Notes under the pieces: model-generated
Database searches by the model: none
What the model was told of the DNA's origin: nothing
The model's input: the letters and a program-made list of their open reading frames with translations, nothing else
In this document: positions 17,662-26,874 of the stretch, piece after piece
Layout of the letters: each line of letters starts with the position of its first letter
Position numbering within the stretch: the first letter of the stretch is position 1
Assembly: GCA_024636975.1 (NCBI GenBank)
Contig: JAGXGA010000029.1
Span: 124,001-188,000, forward strand
Length of the DNA: 64,000 bases
Direction: 5' to 3'
Source: Mariniphaga sp.
GTDB taxonomy: Bacteria; Bacteroidota; Bacteroidia; Bacteroidales; Prolixibacteraceae
Position numbers and translations under genes: made by a program

Positions 17662-18071
17662 AATACGATGCTATTGGGTCCACCGGGCATAATCTCAATG
17701 TTTAACACATTTTCAACATACTGAAAATAATAAAACAGCTGATGATCCAATTCGAAATTATAATCGGTGGTTGGATCATACCCAACAATAGTTTCAAAAA
17801 ATCGGTTGCCAAACTGGGTGGCTTTATAGTTCCAGGCATTCACATATTGCTGGTTCCAGTTCTCATAATACCGCTCCGAACGGTACTGTGAAGGCCGGTC
17901 CTGCATAGCATACCAGGTTTCAAACTTTGCATCGAATGTCTCCAGTTCGTATTCCAGCGAGTCGGTAACTGCTTCCGCCTCTTCATTGGTTTTTATCTGA
18001 GGTGTATTACGAGAGGTGGAACAGGCAAATCCTAAAAGTAAAACAGCAGTAAAAAAAAGTATATGTTTCAT
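17658..18071 (-). CDS. Lipoprotein, DUF6146-like
   Basis: A 137-residue lipoprotein with signal peptide ending LLLGFAC (Cys17). The mature part carries FETWYAMQDRPSQY followed by YYENWNQQYVNAWNY and NFELDHQLFYYFQYVENVLNI. This spacing of Trp/Tyr/Asn blocks matches what I recall of DUF6146, a Bacteroidota family of small lipoproteins of unknown function; that match is from memory. An ATG at 18092 would add seven residues before the signal peptide. Convergent with ribD. Confidence 0.65.
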   Translation of the reverse strand: MKHILFFTAVLLLGFACSTSRNTPQIKTNEEAEAVTDSLEYELETFDAKFETWYAMQDRPSQYRSERYYENWNQQYVNAWNYKATQFGNRFFETIVGYDPTTDYNFELDHQLFYYFQYVENVLNIEIMPGGPNSIVF

Positions 18072-18179
18072 AGCGATTGTATTTATGTTCATACCATTTT
18101 ATTACGAATTTCATTCCATAATTGTTTTTGAATGAATTTTTTATGAATTTTAACACGCAAACAACAAAGTTTTCTGGCT

Positions 18180-19631
18180 ATGGGGGTTGGATTGGAATTC
18201 TGGAAAATATTTTCCCTGATATTTCTATTTACAGCTATTCCGGTATCTATTATGATAATTCTGGAAAAGCGGTCGCCATATAAAACCGCAGCCTGGATAC
18301 TGTTTTTAATCCTGTTGCCTATCTTCGGGGTTGTATTTTATTTGTTCTTTGGCCAGGAATACCGTAAGAAGAAACTTTTTTCCCGTAAAGGATTGAAAAG
18401 CCTGAACAAATTCAGGCGACTATCCTTCCGTCAACTAAGGGAATCTGAGCATACACTTAGGAACCTCCCTCCACTGGTTCGGGAAAAAGAGAACCTCATA
18501 AGGCTTTTGCTGAAAAATTCGAATGCCCTGCTAACCAACGCCTCGCGAATAAAAATACTGAATAATGCTGATGAAACTTTTGAGGCAATTTTTTCAGCAA
18601 TTGAAAATGCGACCCATCACATCCACATGGAGTATTATATATTTGAGGATGATAAGATAGGTAATCAATTTAAGGAGCTTTTAATAAAAAAAGCCCGTGA
18701 AGGCATTATTATCCGCATAATAGTTGATGATGTGGGTAGCTGGGGGTTAAGCAAGCAGTTTTTGACCGATCTTCGGATAAACAACATCGAAATCTATTCA
18801 TTTATGGAGGTAAGGTTCCCACGACTTACCTCACAGGTGAACTACCGTAACCACCGAAAAATACTTGTGGTGGATGGCATCACAGGCTTTACCGGCGGGA
18901 TCAACATAGCCGACCGCTACGTGGAAGGCTTGAAGGATATTGGGCCCTGGCGTGATACACATCTCCAGATAGAAGGTGATGCCGTTGGCGGATTGCAGGT
19001 GGTTTTTGCTGCCGACTGGTACTTTGTGGTTCATGAAAACCTAACCGGCAGGAGGTATTTCCCCCAGGTAAAGTTAGCTAAGGGAATACCCGTTCAGGTA
19101 TCGGCCAGTGGTCCTGACTCCGACTGGGAGAGCATTGCACAGGTTTTCTTTGCCGCCATTGCAGGAGCAAATAGCAAAGTCTGCATCGCTTCCCCCTACC
19201 TGATGCCAACTTCGGAAATCCTGTATGCCCTTAAAGTGGCAGCCTTAAGCAATGTGGATGTACGAATTTTGATTCCTGAAAAGACTGATAGTGTTATTCC
19301 TCACTGGAGTTCTTTTTCCTACATTGAAGAACTGCTGGAGGCAGGAGTACGTATTTATTTCTACCAGGCCGGATTTCTCCACAGCAAATACCTGATTGTG
19401 GATGATACTTTTTCAACTGTGGGAACCACCAACCTCGACTTCCGCAGCTTTGAAACAAATTTTGAGGTAAATGCCTTTATTTACGATCAGGTATTCACAG
19501 CATCCCTGCACAAGTTTTTCAAAGCCGATTTAAGAAACAGCCGCGAGGTAAAACTTACCGAGTGGAGGGAACGTCCATGGCATTTTAAGATGAAAGAGTC
19601 GCTGGCACATATTGTTAGTCCTATGCTGTAG
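18180..19631 (+). CDS. cls: Cardiolipin synthase
   Basis: A 483-residue membrane enzyme of the phospholipase D superfamily. Two N-terminal membrane helices (about 9-30 and 39-60) are followed by two HKD motifs: NHRKILVVDG (about 224-233) and HSKYLIVDD (about 401-409). It condenses two phosphatidylglycerol molecules, or a related pair, to cardiolipin. Length and layout match ClsA-type enzymes. It stands alone, with the next gene convergent. Confidence 0.92.
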   Translation: MGVGLEFWKIFSLIFLFTAIPVSIMIILEKRSPYKTAAWILFLILLPIFGVVFYLFFGQEYRKKKLFSRKGLKSLNKFRRLSFRQLRESEHTLRNLPPLVREKENLIRLLLKNSNALLTNASRIKILNNADETFEAIFSAIENATHHIHMEYYIFEDDKIGNQFKELLIKKAREGIIIRIIVDDVGSWGLSKQFLTDLRINNIEIYSFMEVRFPRLTSQVNYRNHRKILVVDGITGFTGGINIADRYVEGLKDIGPWRDTHLQIEGDAVGGLQVVFAADWYFVVHENLTGRRYFPQVKLAKGIPVQVSASGPDSDWESIAQVFFAAIAGANSKVCIASPYLMPTSEILYALKVAALSNVDVRILIPEKTDSVIPHWSSFSYIEELLEAGVRIYFYQAGFLHSKYLIVDDTFSTVGTTNLDFRSFETNFEVNAFIYDQVFTASLHKFFKADLRNSREVKLTEWRERPWHFKMKESLAHIVSPML

Positions 19632-19687
19632 ACTTTCTTTTTGTCCTTTAAAGTAAGAAGAGGAGGAAACTTTTTAAAGCTCACAGG

Positions 19688-20635
19688 TTAAAACGGCAGC
19701 TTACCCAAATCCAGGTTACCACCTGAAAGAATAATACCCACTTTCATATTCTTAACATCCACCTTACCCTCAAGGATGGCAGCCAGGGGAACGGCCGATG
19801 AAGGTTCAACAATGATTTTCATACGTTCCCAGATAAGTCGCATGGCTTCAACAATTGCTTCTTCGGAAACTGTAACAATATCGTCTACATTATCCATTAT
19901 AATGGCAAAGTTTCGCTCTCCCAAAGAAGTAAGCAGTCCGTCGGCAATAGTAACGGGATGATCTGATGGTATTAATTTGTTTGCATGAAACGAGCGGAAG
20001 GCATCATCGGCGCCTGCAGGTTCGGCAGCAAATACATTACATTCAGGCAGCATGTGTTTGGCCGCAAGGGCCGTTCCGCTAAGTAATCCTCCCCCACCCA
20101 CCGGGGCAAGGATAATATCGAACGGACCCGAACCTTCAATCAGTTCTTTGGCAGCAGTACCCTGACCAGCGATTACATGAAAGTTATTGTACGGATGTAT
20201 TTCCGTTGCGCCTTTATCTTTTATTACTTCTGCCAGTGTGCTTTCCCGTGCCTGCAATGTAGGTTCACAAAAGGTAATGTTGGCTCCATAGCCGGCAACA
20301 GCCTTCTTCTTTATCTCTGGCGATGTGCGGGGCATAACAATATGGGCAGCAATACCCCGCATTCGTGCTGCCAGTGCCAGGGCTGCAGCATGATTACCTG
20401 AGGAATGGGTTGCCACCCCTTGTTGCGCTTCTTCTTCGCTTAATGAAAATACAGCATTGCATGCTCCGCGGAATTTAAATGCACCCACTTTCTGAAAATT
20501 CTCGCATTTAAAGTACAGGTTACCTTTTGTCATATTATTAATGCTGACAGAAGTAAGCACTGGTGTACGGTGAGCATATTGCTGAACAATCAGGTGTGCC
20601 TTTTCAATGTCGCTAAAGTCAGGTAGAAATTTCAT
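19688..20635 (-). CDS. Threonine/serine dehydratase-like PLP enzyme
   Basis: A 315-residue fold-type II PLP enzyme. Lys54 in VGAFKFRGA should hold the cofactor; SSGNHAAALALAA and the phosphate loop GGGGLLSG (about 180-187) are standard. There is no C-terminal regulatory ACT domain, as in catabolic threonine ammonia-lyases and serine racemases, which cannot be separated here by sequence alone. Start ATG 20635 is preferred over the frame extended to 20683. It follows the SMP-30-like lipoprotein gene by 65 bases. Confidence 0.87.
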   Translation of the reverse strand: MKFLPDFSDIEKAHLIVQQYAHRTPVLTSVSINNMTKGNLYFKCENFQKVGAFKFRGACNAVFSLSEEEAQQGVATHSSGNHAAALALAARMRGIAAHIVMPRTSPEIKKKAVAGYGANITFCEPTLQARESTLAEVIKDKGATEIHPYNNFHVIAGQGTAAKELIEGSGPFDIILAPVGGGGLLSGTALAAKHMLPECNVFAAEPAGADDAFRSFHANKLIPSDHPVTIADGLLTSLGERNFAIIMDNVDDIVTVSEEAIVEAMRLIWERMKIIVEPSSAVPLAAILEGKVDVKNMKVGIILSGGNLDLGKLPF

Positions 20636-20700
20636 GCAGGTAGTTGAATTATTGGTTAATGTATTACTTCTGACAAGCTGCAAGTTTAATGTAACAACGG

Positions 20701-21642
20701 TTAGAATTCACCTTTGAAAAAGAAAGCTTCCACACCTTTCACACCGGGCCTGGTTTTAAAGAGCCCTCCGGCCTGCGGGTAATTTTCGAGTTCTTCTTCA
20801 CTGGTTCCCTGCCGGGCAGTGGTTATGTACAGGGTGCCTAGATCCTTGTCACCAAAAGCACATGATGTTACATTTTTGGCCGGAACATCAATGGTTCGTA
20901 TCAGTTCACCCGTTTCAGGGTTCCAGCACCCAATAGCAGAACCGTTCCAAAGGGCAATCCACACATTACCTTCCGCATCGATAGTCATTCCATCGGGGTA
21001 GCCCATCTCTTCAGGAACTTCAATGGCAGTCTTAGGATTGCTGATCTCACCTGTTTCATTGTTGTAATCCCAGGATGATACTTTTTGAGTCGGAGTATCA
21101 ATGTAATACATCTTTTGATGATCAAACGACCAGACTATTCCGTTGGAAATACTGACCTTATCGATCATTGTATGCACAGCAGTATCGGGATCCAGGCGGT
21201 AAAGTGCCCCGGAATCCTGTTTTCCTTCCTTATTCATAGTACCTGCCCAGAATCGGCCTGAGGGATCACACTTGCCATCATTAAAGCGATTACCGGATTT
21301 ATTTTCCTCAGGATTGGCTATAAACAGTTTTGAACCGGTTTCAGGATCGAGCTGGTAAAAACCATTTTCAAGGGCAACAATTAGTTTCCCTGATTCTGCC
21401 GGCACCACTGTACCAATCATTTGACCTGTAAGCAGCTCCTTGTTATAATCCAGGAACGGATTGTAAAAATTGAGGACCTTATCGGTAATATTTACCCATA
21501 TAAGTTCTCCGGTTTTATAATTCCAAATTGCCCCCTCACCCAATGCTGATTGTGTATCAAGTACCAGTTCCACTTTATTATTATTTGATGAACAACCTGA
21601 TAACAGAAGGATTATAAAAACTACTGCAATTAAAGTCTTCAT
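20701..21642 (-). CDS. SMP-30/gluconolactonase-like lipoprotein
   Basis: A 313-residue lipoprotein (LLLSGC, Cys17) with a six-bladed beta-propeller of the SMP-30/LRE family. Metal-site residues lie in ALGEGAIW (Glu), NRFNDGKCDPSGRFWAGTM (Asn, Asp) and YPDGMTIDAEGNVWIALW. Family members hydrolyse sugar lactones such as gluconolactone; the lipid anchor puts this one at the periplasmic or outer membrane face. Start ATG 21642 places the lipobox correctly. Confidence 0.85.
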   Translation of the reverse strand: MKTLIAVVFIILLLSGCSSNNNKVELVLDTQSALGEGAIWNYKTGELIWVNITDKVLNFYNPFLDYNKELLTGQMIGTVVPAESGKLIVALENGFYQLDPETGSKLFIANPEENKSGNRFNDGKCDPSGRFWAGTMNKEGKQDSGALYRLDPDTAVHTMIDKVSISNGIVWSFDHQKMYYIDTPTQKVSSWDYNNETGEISNPKTAIEVPEEMGYPDGMTIDAEGNVWIALWNGSAIGCWNPETGELIRTIDVPAKNVTSCAFGDKDLGTLYITTARQGTSEEELENYPQAGGLFKTRPGVKGVEAFFFKGEF

Positions 21643-21708
21643 TTCATTATTTTTTTTCACCCCAAAGATGCTGCAAAGCAAAAATTGCCATCCAGGCTTC
21701 CTGAAGTT

Positions 21709-22521
21709 TTAAAGGCTTTCGATTAGCTTTTCGATGATAAGCCTCATTTTTGGTTCCGCTTTCATAGCCACCTGCTGAACCTCCTCATGCGAAATTTCCA
21801 CTATTTCACCCGGCACACCGCTATCGGTAATAATGGAAACTCCAAATAACTTAATATTCATATGCCTGGCTACAATGGCTTCCGGCACAGTTGACATTCC
21901 AATAATGTCACCACCTAAAATACGAAACATTTTGTATTCAGCAGGCGTTTCAAAAGTAGGTCCCTGCACTCCGACATAAACCCCTTCCCTTACGTTTATA
22001 TTATTCTCCAGCGCTATCAGTTTGGCTTTATTTCGCAAACGTTCATCATAAACCTTGCTCATGTCGGGAAACCGCACGCCCAGTTCATTCAGGTTCTTGC
22101 CACGCAGTGGATGTTCAGAGAAAAAATTGATGTGGTCGTTAATTAAAACAATATCACCAACATGCCATTCGGGATTTAAACCACCGGAAGCATTTGAAAC
22201 AAATAGCTGCTTTACCCCCAGAAATTTCATCACCCTCACCGGAAAAGTTACCTCCTGCATCGAATAGCCTTCGTAATAGTGAAACCTGCCCTGCATGACC
22301 AGCACTTCCTTTCCTCCCAATTTTCCATAAATAAGCTGCCCCATATGCCCATCGACAGTGGTTACAGGGAAATCAGGAATTTCGGAATAGGGAAGCGTAC
22401 GTAGAATCTCAATATCCTCTACCAACCCACCTAATCCGGTACCCAATATAATGGCTGTATCAGGTCGTGCTTTTAGTGTTCCTTCGATGAAGCTCGAGGT
22501 TGCTTTTATTTTCTCCAACAT
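21709..22521 (-). CDS. Purine nucleoside phosphorylase (class I, trimeric type)
   Basis: A 270-residue enzyme that cleaves inosine and guanosine with phosphate for purine salvage. Signatures are AIILGTGLGGL (phosphate loop), MQGRFHYYEGYS, FVSNASGGLNPEWHVGDIVLINDHIN and GPTFETPAEYKM. The start MLEKIKATSSFIE matches the normal N-terminus, so the 62-base overlap with the 3' end of lpxK upstream is real and both frames are used. Likely translated from the lpxK message. Confidence 0.9.
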   Translation of the reverse strand: MLEKIKATSSFIEGTLKARPDTAIILGTGLGGLVEDIEILRTLPYSEIPDFPVTTVDGHMGQLIYGKLGGKEVLVMQGRFHYYEGYSMQEVTFPVRVMKFLGVKQLFVSNASGGLNPEWHVGDIVLINDHINFFSEHPLRGKNLNELGVRFPDMSKVYDERLRNKAKLIALENNINVREGVYVGVQGPTFETPAEYKMFRILGGDIIGMSTVPEAIVARHMNIKLFGVSIITDSGVPGEIVEISHEEVQQVAMKAEPKMRLIIEKLIESL

Positions 22522-23569
22522 AATTAAGTATTTTCTTATTAAACAGTTTCCCCTCTTCGTCAAGGAACTTTACTTTCACAGGTAAATAATAGAGTGAGTT
22601 TTTAAACTGTTCATCCAGATCGGGAAGTTCAGCAAAACGCACAGCATCCTTTTCAGTAGTGATAATTATCTTTTTCTCACTTTTCAGCTGTCCAAACTTA
22701 CCCATGATTGTCCGGATATCAACGTCTGAAAAATTATGGTGATCGGGAAAATTAATGATCTCTGTTTCAGTGGTGAACTGTTTCAGATATTCAGGTATAA
22801 GCCGTGGATAAGCAATTCCGGTAACAATAAGAATGGCATAGGAATGTTTTTTATAAAAGTCGGTACCCAGTTCTTTCCCGCCAAAAACAGGAACCATTTT
22901 CCCATATTCATAGGTTGTAAAGAACATCGCCTGATAAGGTTTAAGTCCCACATCATTTTGCATTACCCTGCGCATAATAGGAGTCACTTCGGCAGGCGGA
23001 CATTTTGAAAAGATAATAATATTTGCCCGTCGCAGCTGTGAGGCGTTTTCCCGTAATGAGCCGACAGGCAGCAGGCTGTCATTCTTTAGGGGCCGGTTAT
23101 AATCAATTAGCAGAATATTAATTACCGGCATTATTTTACGGTGCTGAAATGCATCATCAAGCAAAATAACATCGGGTGATTTCTGATTATCAGACGCTAA
23201 AAGTTTTTCAACACCTTCGACACGGTTTTCGCAAACAGAAACCGTAACATCGGAAAACTTTCTTTTTATCTGGAGCGGCTCATCCCCCACTTCCCGAACG
23301 GTAGAATCGTTATTTACCAGGAAGAAACCTTTTGATTTGCGTTTGTATCCACGGCTAAGTGTAGCAACCTGAAACTTTTCCTTGAGCAGGTCAACCAGGT
23401 ATTCGACGTGAGGCGTTTTACCTGTCCCACCAACAGTTATGTTTCCCATTGAAATAACCGTAACATCAAACTCCTTTGATTTAAAGATGTTTAAATCGTA
23501 AAGGGTATTACGAAAATAAACAACAAGGCCATACAACATCGAAACAGGATAAAGCAATAACTTTCGCAT
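22460..23569 (-). CDS. lpxK: Tetraacyldisaccharide 4'-kinase
   Basis: A 369-residue enzyme that phosphorylates the 4' position of the lipid A disaccharide. The N-terminal membrane helix (about 3-20) precedes the Walker A motif GNITVGGTGKTPH (42-54). VILLDDAFQHR is the Walker B-like segment and NFPDHHNFSD a conserved downstream motif. ATG 23569 gives the usual opening. The 3' end overlaps the purine nucleoside phosphorylase gene by 62 bases. Confidence 0.92.
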   Translation of the reverse strand: MRKLLLYPVSMLYGLVVYFRNTLYDLNIFKSKEFDVTVISMGNITVGGTGKTPHVEYLVDLLKEKFQVATLSRGYKRKSKGFFLVNNDSTVREVGDEPLQIKRKFSDVTVSVCENRVEGVEKLLASDNQKSPDVILLDDAFQHRKIMPVINILLIDYNRPLKNDSLLPVGSLRENASQLRRANIIIFSKCPPAEVTPIMRRVMQNDVGLKPYQAMFFTTYEYGKMVPVFGGKELGTDFYKKHSYAILIVTGIAYPRLIPEYLKQFTTETEIINFPDHHNFSDVDIRTIMGKFGQLKSEKKIIITTEKDAVRFAELPDLDEQFKNSLYYLPVKVKFLDEEGKLFNKKILNYVGENKSNLELHRRNTKSTT

Positions 23570-23676
23570 TGAATGATTTTTAAAGTAAGTGGCTAAGATA
23601 TACAATTGCTTTCAGCATGTCGAATACTTAAAATTATATACCGATTAATTAAAACCAATTTCATATCAGTCTAAAA

Positions 23677-25149
23677 TCATTGGCCAATTACCTTCAATGT
23701 TTTGCCTGCCTGAACCTGATCGGTTAGTTCCAGATTATTTAAAAGGGCAAGCTCTTCCATCTGATCTTTTGCAACACCCATGCTGCTTAAGGCAGTAGCC
23801 AGGGTGCCTGTTTGCTTAACCTTTTGCAGGCGAATTCGCTGAGGCTGTTTATTAAGTTTCGATGAATCGGTAAGACGGTTGAAACTTGTAAATGTTGCTT
23901 CAAAATTCCGGAGATGGGTATTAAATCCTTCAGGTGTAGAAACTCCATGAAAAACGTATACCCGATCACCATATTCGATGAAATAAGATAGTACCCGTAT
24001 TGTTTGTTCCTGCCCGGTTTGTTGATCCTGTGACACGCGTTCCGAAACAGTGGCAACTGCAGGCATGCCATTCACTTTGGTTTGCTGCGATTCCACAGGC
24101 TTCAGCTGGAGTGCACTCAGGGCATTTTCAGCTGCTGCTTCAGCCGACTTTTGTTCTGCCAGTGTAAAAACGATCAGCGCTTCTCCACCCTCAGGAGCCA
24201 TTTGCACCTGGGAAGGAGAATTTACCAGCATCCATCCTGAAGGCTTTGGAAACCTGAACTTCAGCTCGGGATGGTAAAACACATTGTTCTCCTCAAATCC
24301 CTGACGCGGGTCTTCTCCGTAAACCATTCCCTCAATCATGCGTAAATAGCTGTCTTCCTTAATCAGCCATTCATCATTATCAAGTTTTTCTTTCCATTGC
24401 TCTGCACGGGTGGAAACGTTTCTATACCTGTCACCCGGGTCAGGGTGAGTGGAAAGAAAAGTTGGAACTCCGCCCGGCCCCTCTGTAGCATTCATTTTGC
24501 TTAAGGTATTAAAGAAATTGGCCATCTGCTGAGGATCGTACTGAATTTTGGAGGCATATTCCACCCCAAGCTTATCGGATTCACGTTCTGCATCACGGCT
24601 GTATTTCAGAAACAGCAGTTGCATTCCCTGCATGGCATAGGGAGCAAAGTCACGAAAAGTCTCTGAAGCTACCATACCACCTATCAGCAGAAGCTGTCCC
24701 AATTGCTGTTTACTTTGCTGGCTAACGGTATGGCGGGCAGTCACATGGCCCATCTCATGACCGAGAACCCCGATCAGCTCTGCCTCATTGCTGAATTGTG
24801 CCAATATCCCACGGGTAAAGTAAAGATACCCTCCCGGAACTGCAAATGCATTTACCACAGGTGAATCCAGGATACGAAAATGGTACGTTAAATCGGGACG
24901 GTGTGATATTTTGCCCATTTCAGTTCCTTTTTGCTGAATGAAAGCCAGCAAATCTTCATCTTTATATTCCCCAAAGGTAGCTACCACCTGCGGGTCGTAC
25001 TCTTTGCCCATAGCTATTTCCTGATCTTCTGTTATCAGCGCCAACTGTCTTTTGCCTGTAACAGGGTTCACAGCACATGAAGGAATCATCATTGCTGCTA
25101 TAAACAATACCAGAAGCTTAAAAATTATATTTATCGGTCTCATAATCAT
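23677..25149 (-). CDS. M48-family metalloprotease lipoprotein with C-terminal LysM-like end
   Basis: A 490-residue lipoprotein (signal peptide ending IPSC, Cys25). The peptidase domain has HEMGH (His131, Glu132, His135) with the third zinc ligand in DAERESDKLG (about 191). It is close to the BepA/LoiP type of periplasmic proteases, which handle outer-membrane protein quality control. After a beta-rich middle, the last 60 residues (LATALSSMGVAKDQMEELA...GKTLKVI) resemble a LysM-like module. ATG 25149 or 25143 may serve as start. A promoter is visible at 25229-25262. Confidence 0.88.
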   Translation of the reverse strand: MIMRPINIIFKLLVLFIAAMMIPSCAVNPVTGKRQLALITEDQEIAMGKEYDPQVVATFGEYKDEDLLAFIQQKGTEMGKISHRPDLTYHFRILDSPVVNAFAVPGGYLYFTRGILAQFSNEAELIGVLGHEMGHVTARHTVSQQSKQQLGQLLLIGGMVASETFRDFAPYAMQGMQLLFLKYSRDAERESDKLGVEYASKIQYDPQQMANFFNTLSKMNATEGPGGVPTFLSTHPDPGDRYRNVSTRAEQWKEKLDNDEWLIKEDSYLRMIEGMVYGEDPRQGFEENNVFYHPELKFRFPKPSGWMLVNSPSQVQMAPEGGEALIVFTLAEQKSAEAAAENALSALQLKPVESQQTKVNGMPAVATVSERVSQDQQTGQEQTIRVLSYFIEYGDRVYVFHGVSTPEGFNTHLRNFEATFTSFNRLTDSSKLNKQPQRIRLQKVKQTGTLATALSSMGVAKDQMEELALLNNLELTDQVQAGKTLKVIGQ

Positions 25150-25228
25150 GTTTTTTAATAATGTGTATTAATAAAAATAAAAAAAGCATGTGTTTTGTTT
25201 AGCAATGAATTGTTATTTTTAACGAATA

Positions 25229-25262
25229 CAAAGATAAATATCGCAAACCAGTTTTGAACAAA
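25229..25262 (-). promoter_or_regulatory. Promoter for the M48 protease gene
   Basis: On the minus strand TATCTTTG (25236 to 25229) matches TAnnTTTG, and TTTG (25262 to 25259) lies 22 bp upstream as a -33 element. The start codon is about 80 bases downstream. Confidence 0.55.
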
Positions 25263-25266
25263 TGAA

Positions 25267-26814
25267 ATGAAAATCTTTAAATCGCTGTTGTTACTGCCTT
25301 TTCTACATGTTTTTCTCCTTACAGGAAATGCACAGGATTTAGAACTGCCACATTTTTCAGAAGAAAAGCTCAGTAACCATATTTTTTATCTTGCTTCCGA
25401 TAGTCTGTCTGGCCGTGGCATAAATACACCTGAGCTGGACCTTGCTGCAAATTATATTAAAGAAAACCTTCAACATAGTAAAGTTCCTTCACCTGATGAT
25501 GGATTCTTCCAGTTTTTTACACTTACCTCATTAACGGTCGATAAGAATAATTCTCTTTTAAACATTCTGAATAAAAAAGGGAAGAAGAAAAATAGCATTC
25601 CAAACTTTATTGCTTTCAACCAGGATTCAAATAAAGTTGACATAGAAGGTGAATTGCTCTTTGCAGGCTTTGGCATGGACAGGTCCTTCCACCTTGAGAA
25701 TAATTCAGAAGATATTGACTACAATGGAAAAATCATTTTGTATTCGGCAGGAACCCCTGAATCTTTCAGGGAAGGAAATTCCCACAGACTTGACAACTCA
25801 CTGGAGCGAAGAAAGATGAAAAACATGCAGGACGCAGGAGCAAAAGCACTTATCCTGGTAACAAGTATTCAGGATACTGCCAATGCTAACTACAACCAGA
25901 TAAGGCATATGACCGAAAGGCAAAAATTTACCCTGAATGCTGATGAAAAAATTCAACTACCGGATATCTTCATTATTAACCCGGAGACTGCTGATAAACT
26001 AACCGGCAGAAAATTAAACTGGGGCAGAACATTAAAATCGATTTCAGAAAATAAAGAGCAGGATTTACCTTTACTGAAAAACAACCGGGTTCAAATCCGC
26101 TCGGTTTTAACAGAAAACAAAGTTGAAGCAAAAAATGTAATTGGTCTCATTGAAGGCAGTGACTCCCTGTTAAAAAATGAATGCATTGTGTTTGTTGCAC
26201 ACTACGATCATTTAGGTACCAATGATAAAGGGGAAATTTATAACGGTGCCGACGATAATGCTTCTGGTGTGGCTACCTTGCTTGAATTAGCAGGCATGTT
26301 CTCCCGTAATGATGTTAAACCTAAACGCAGCATGTTGTTTCTTTTTCCTGCAGCTGAAGAAATAGGGCTGTTTGGCTCGGATTATTACAGTCAGGATCCG
26401 GTGTATCCAATGGATAAAACCCTGGCCTGCATTAATCTCGATATGGTTGGAAGGGTTTATGAAGCCCGTGATTCGGTATGGAATCATTCACCAAAACCGG
26501 TAAAAGATTTCGATGGAATCTATACCCTCGTAAATGATTTCAGTCCGGCACTTAAAACCCTGGCAGAAGAAACCTGTTCCAAACTTGAACTGGAGCCCGA
26601 TTTCTCGCTACCTGATCAGTTTTTCTATACCAGCGACCATTATCATTTCCATAAAAACCAGGTGCCTGTGCTGAATATTTCAACCGGGTATTCGGCCGAT
26701 TACCATAAGCCAACCGATACTGCCGACCGCATCCGTACCGATAAGATGAAACGGGTAGCCCAACTGTGTTACCTGTTGGGAATGGAACTGGGAAACCGTG
26801 AACAAATAAAATAA
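25267..26814 (+). CDS. Secreted M28-family zinc peptidase with PA-like insert
   Basis: A 515-residue exported peptidase (signal peptide about 1-22). The M28 catalytic domain shows VFVAHYDHLG (His, about 314), YNGADDNASGVATLLELA (bridging Asp), PAAEEIGLFGS (catalytic Glu-Glu), CINLDMVGR and, near the end, TGYSADYHKPTDT (His). Residues 120-260 resemble a protease-associated domain inserted before the metal domain. Members are aminopeptidases or carboxypeptidases. Lysine-rich and full length. A dehydrogenase gene follows after 60 bases. Confidence 0.88.
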   Translation: MKIFKSLLLLPFLHVFLLTGNAQDLELPHFSEEKLSNHIFYLASDSLSGRGINTPELDLAANYIKENLQHSKVPSPDDGFFQFFTLTSLTVDKNNSLLNILNKKGKKKNSIPNFIAFNQDSNKVDIEGELLFAGFGMDRSFHLENNSEDIDYNGKIILYSAGTPESFREGNSHRLDNSLERRKMKNMQDAGAKALILVTSIQDTANANYNQIRHMTERQKFTLNADEKIQLPDIFIINPETADKLTGRKLNWGRTLKSISENKEQDLPLLKNNRVQIRSVLTENKVEAKNVIGLIEGSDSLLKNECIVFVAHYDHLGTNDKGEIYNGADDNASGVATLLELAGMFSRNDVKPKRSMLFLFPAAEEIGLFGSDYYSQDPVYPMDKTLACINLDMVGRVYEARDSVWNHSPKPVKDFDGIYTLVNDFSPALKTLAEETCSKLELEPDFSLPDQFFYTSDHYHFHKNQVPVLNISTGYSADYHKPTDTADRIRTDKMKRVAQLCYLLGMELGNREQIK

Positions 26815-26874
26815 TCAGGATAACAGAATAAATTGTTTTTAATAATTGTTTGCCTTTAATAATAGATATTTATT

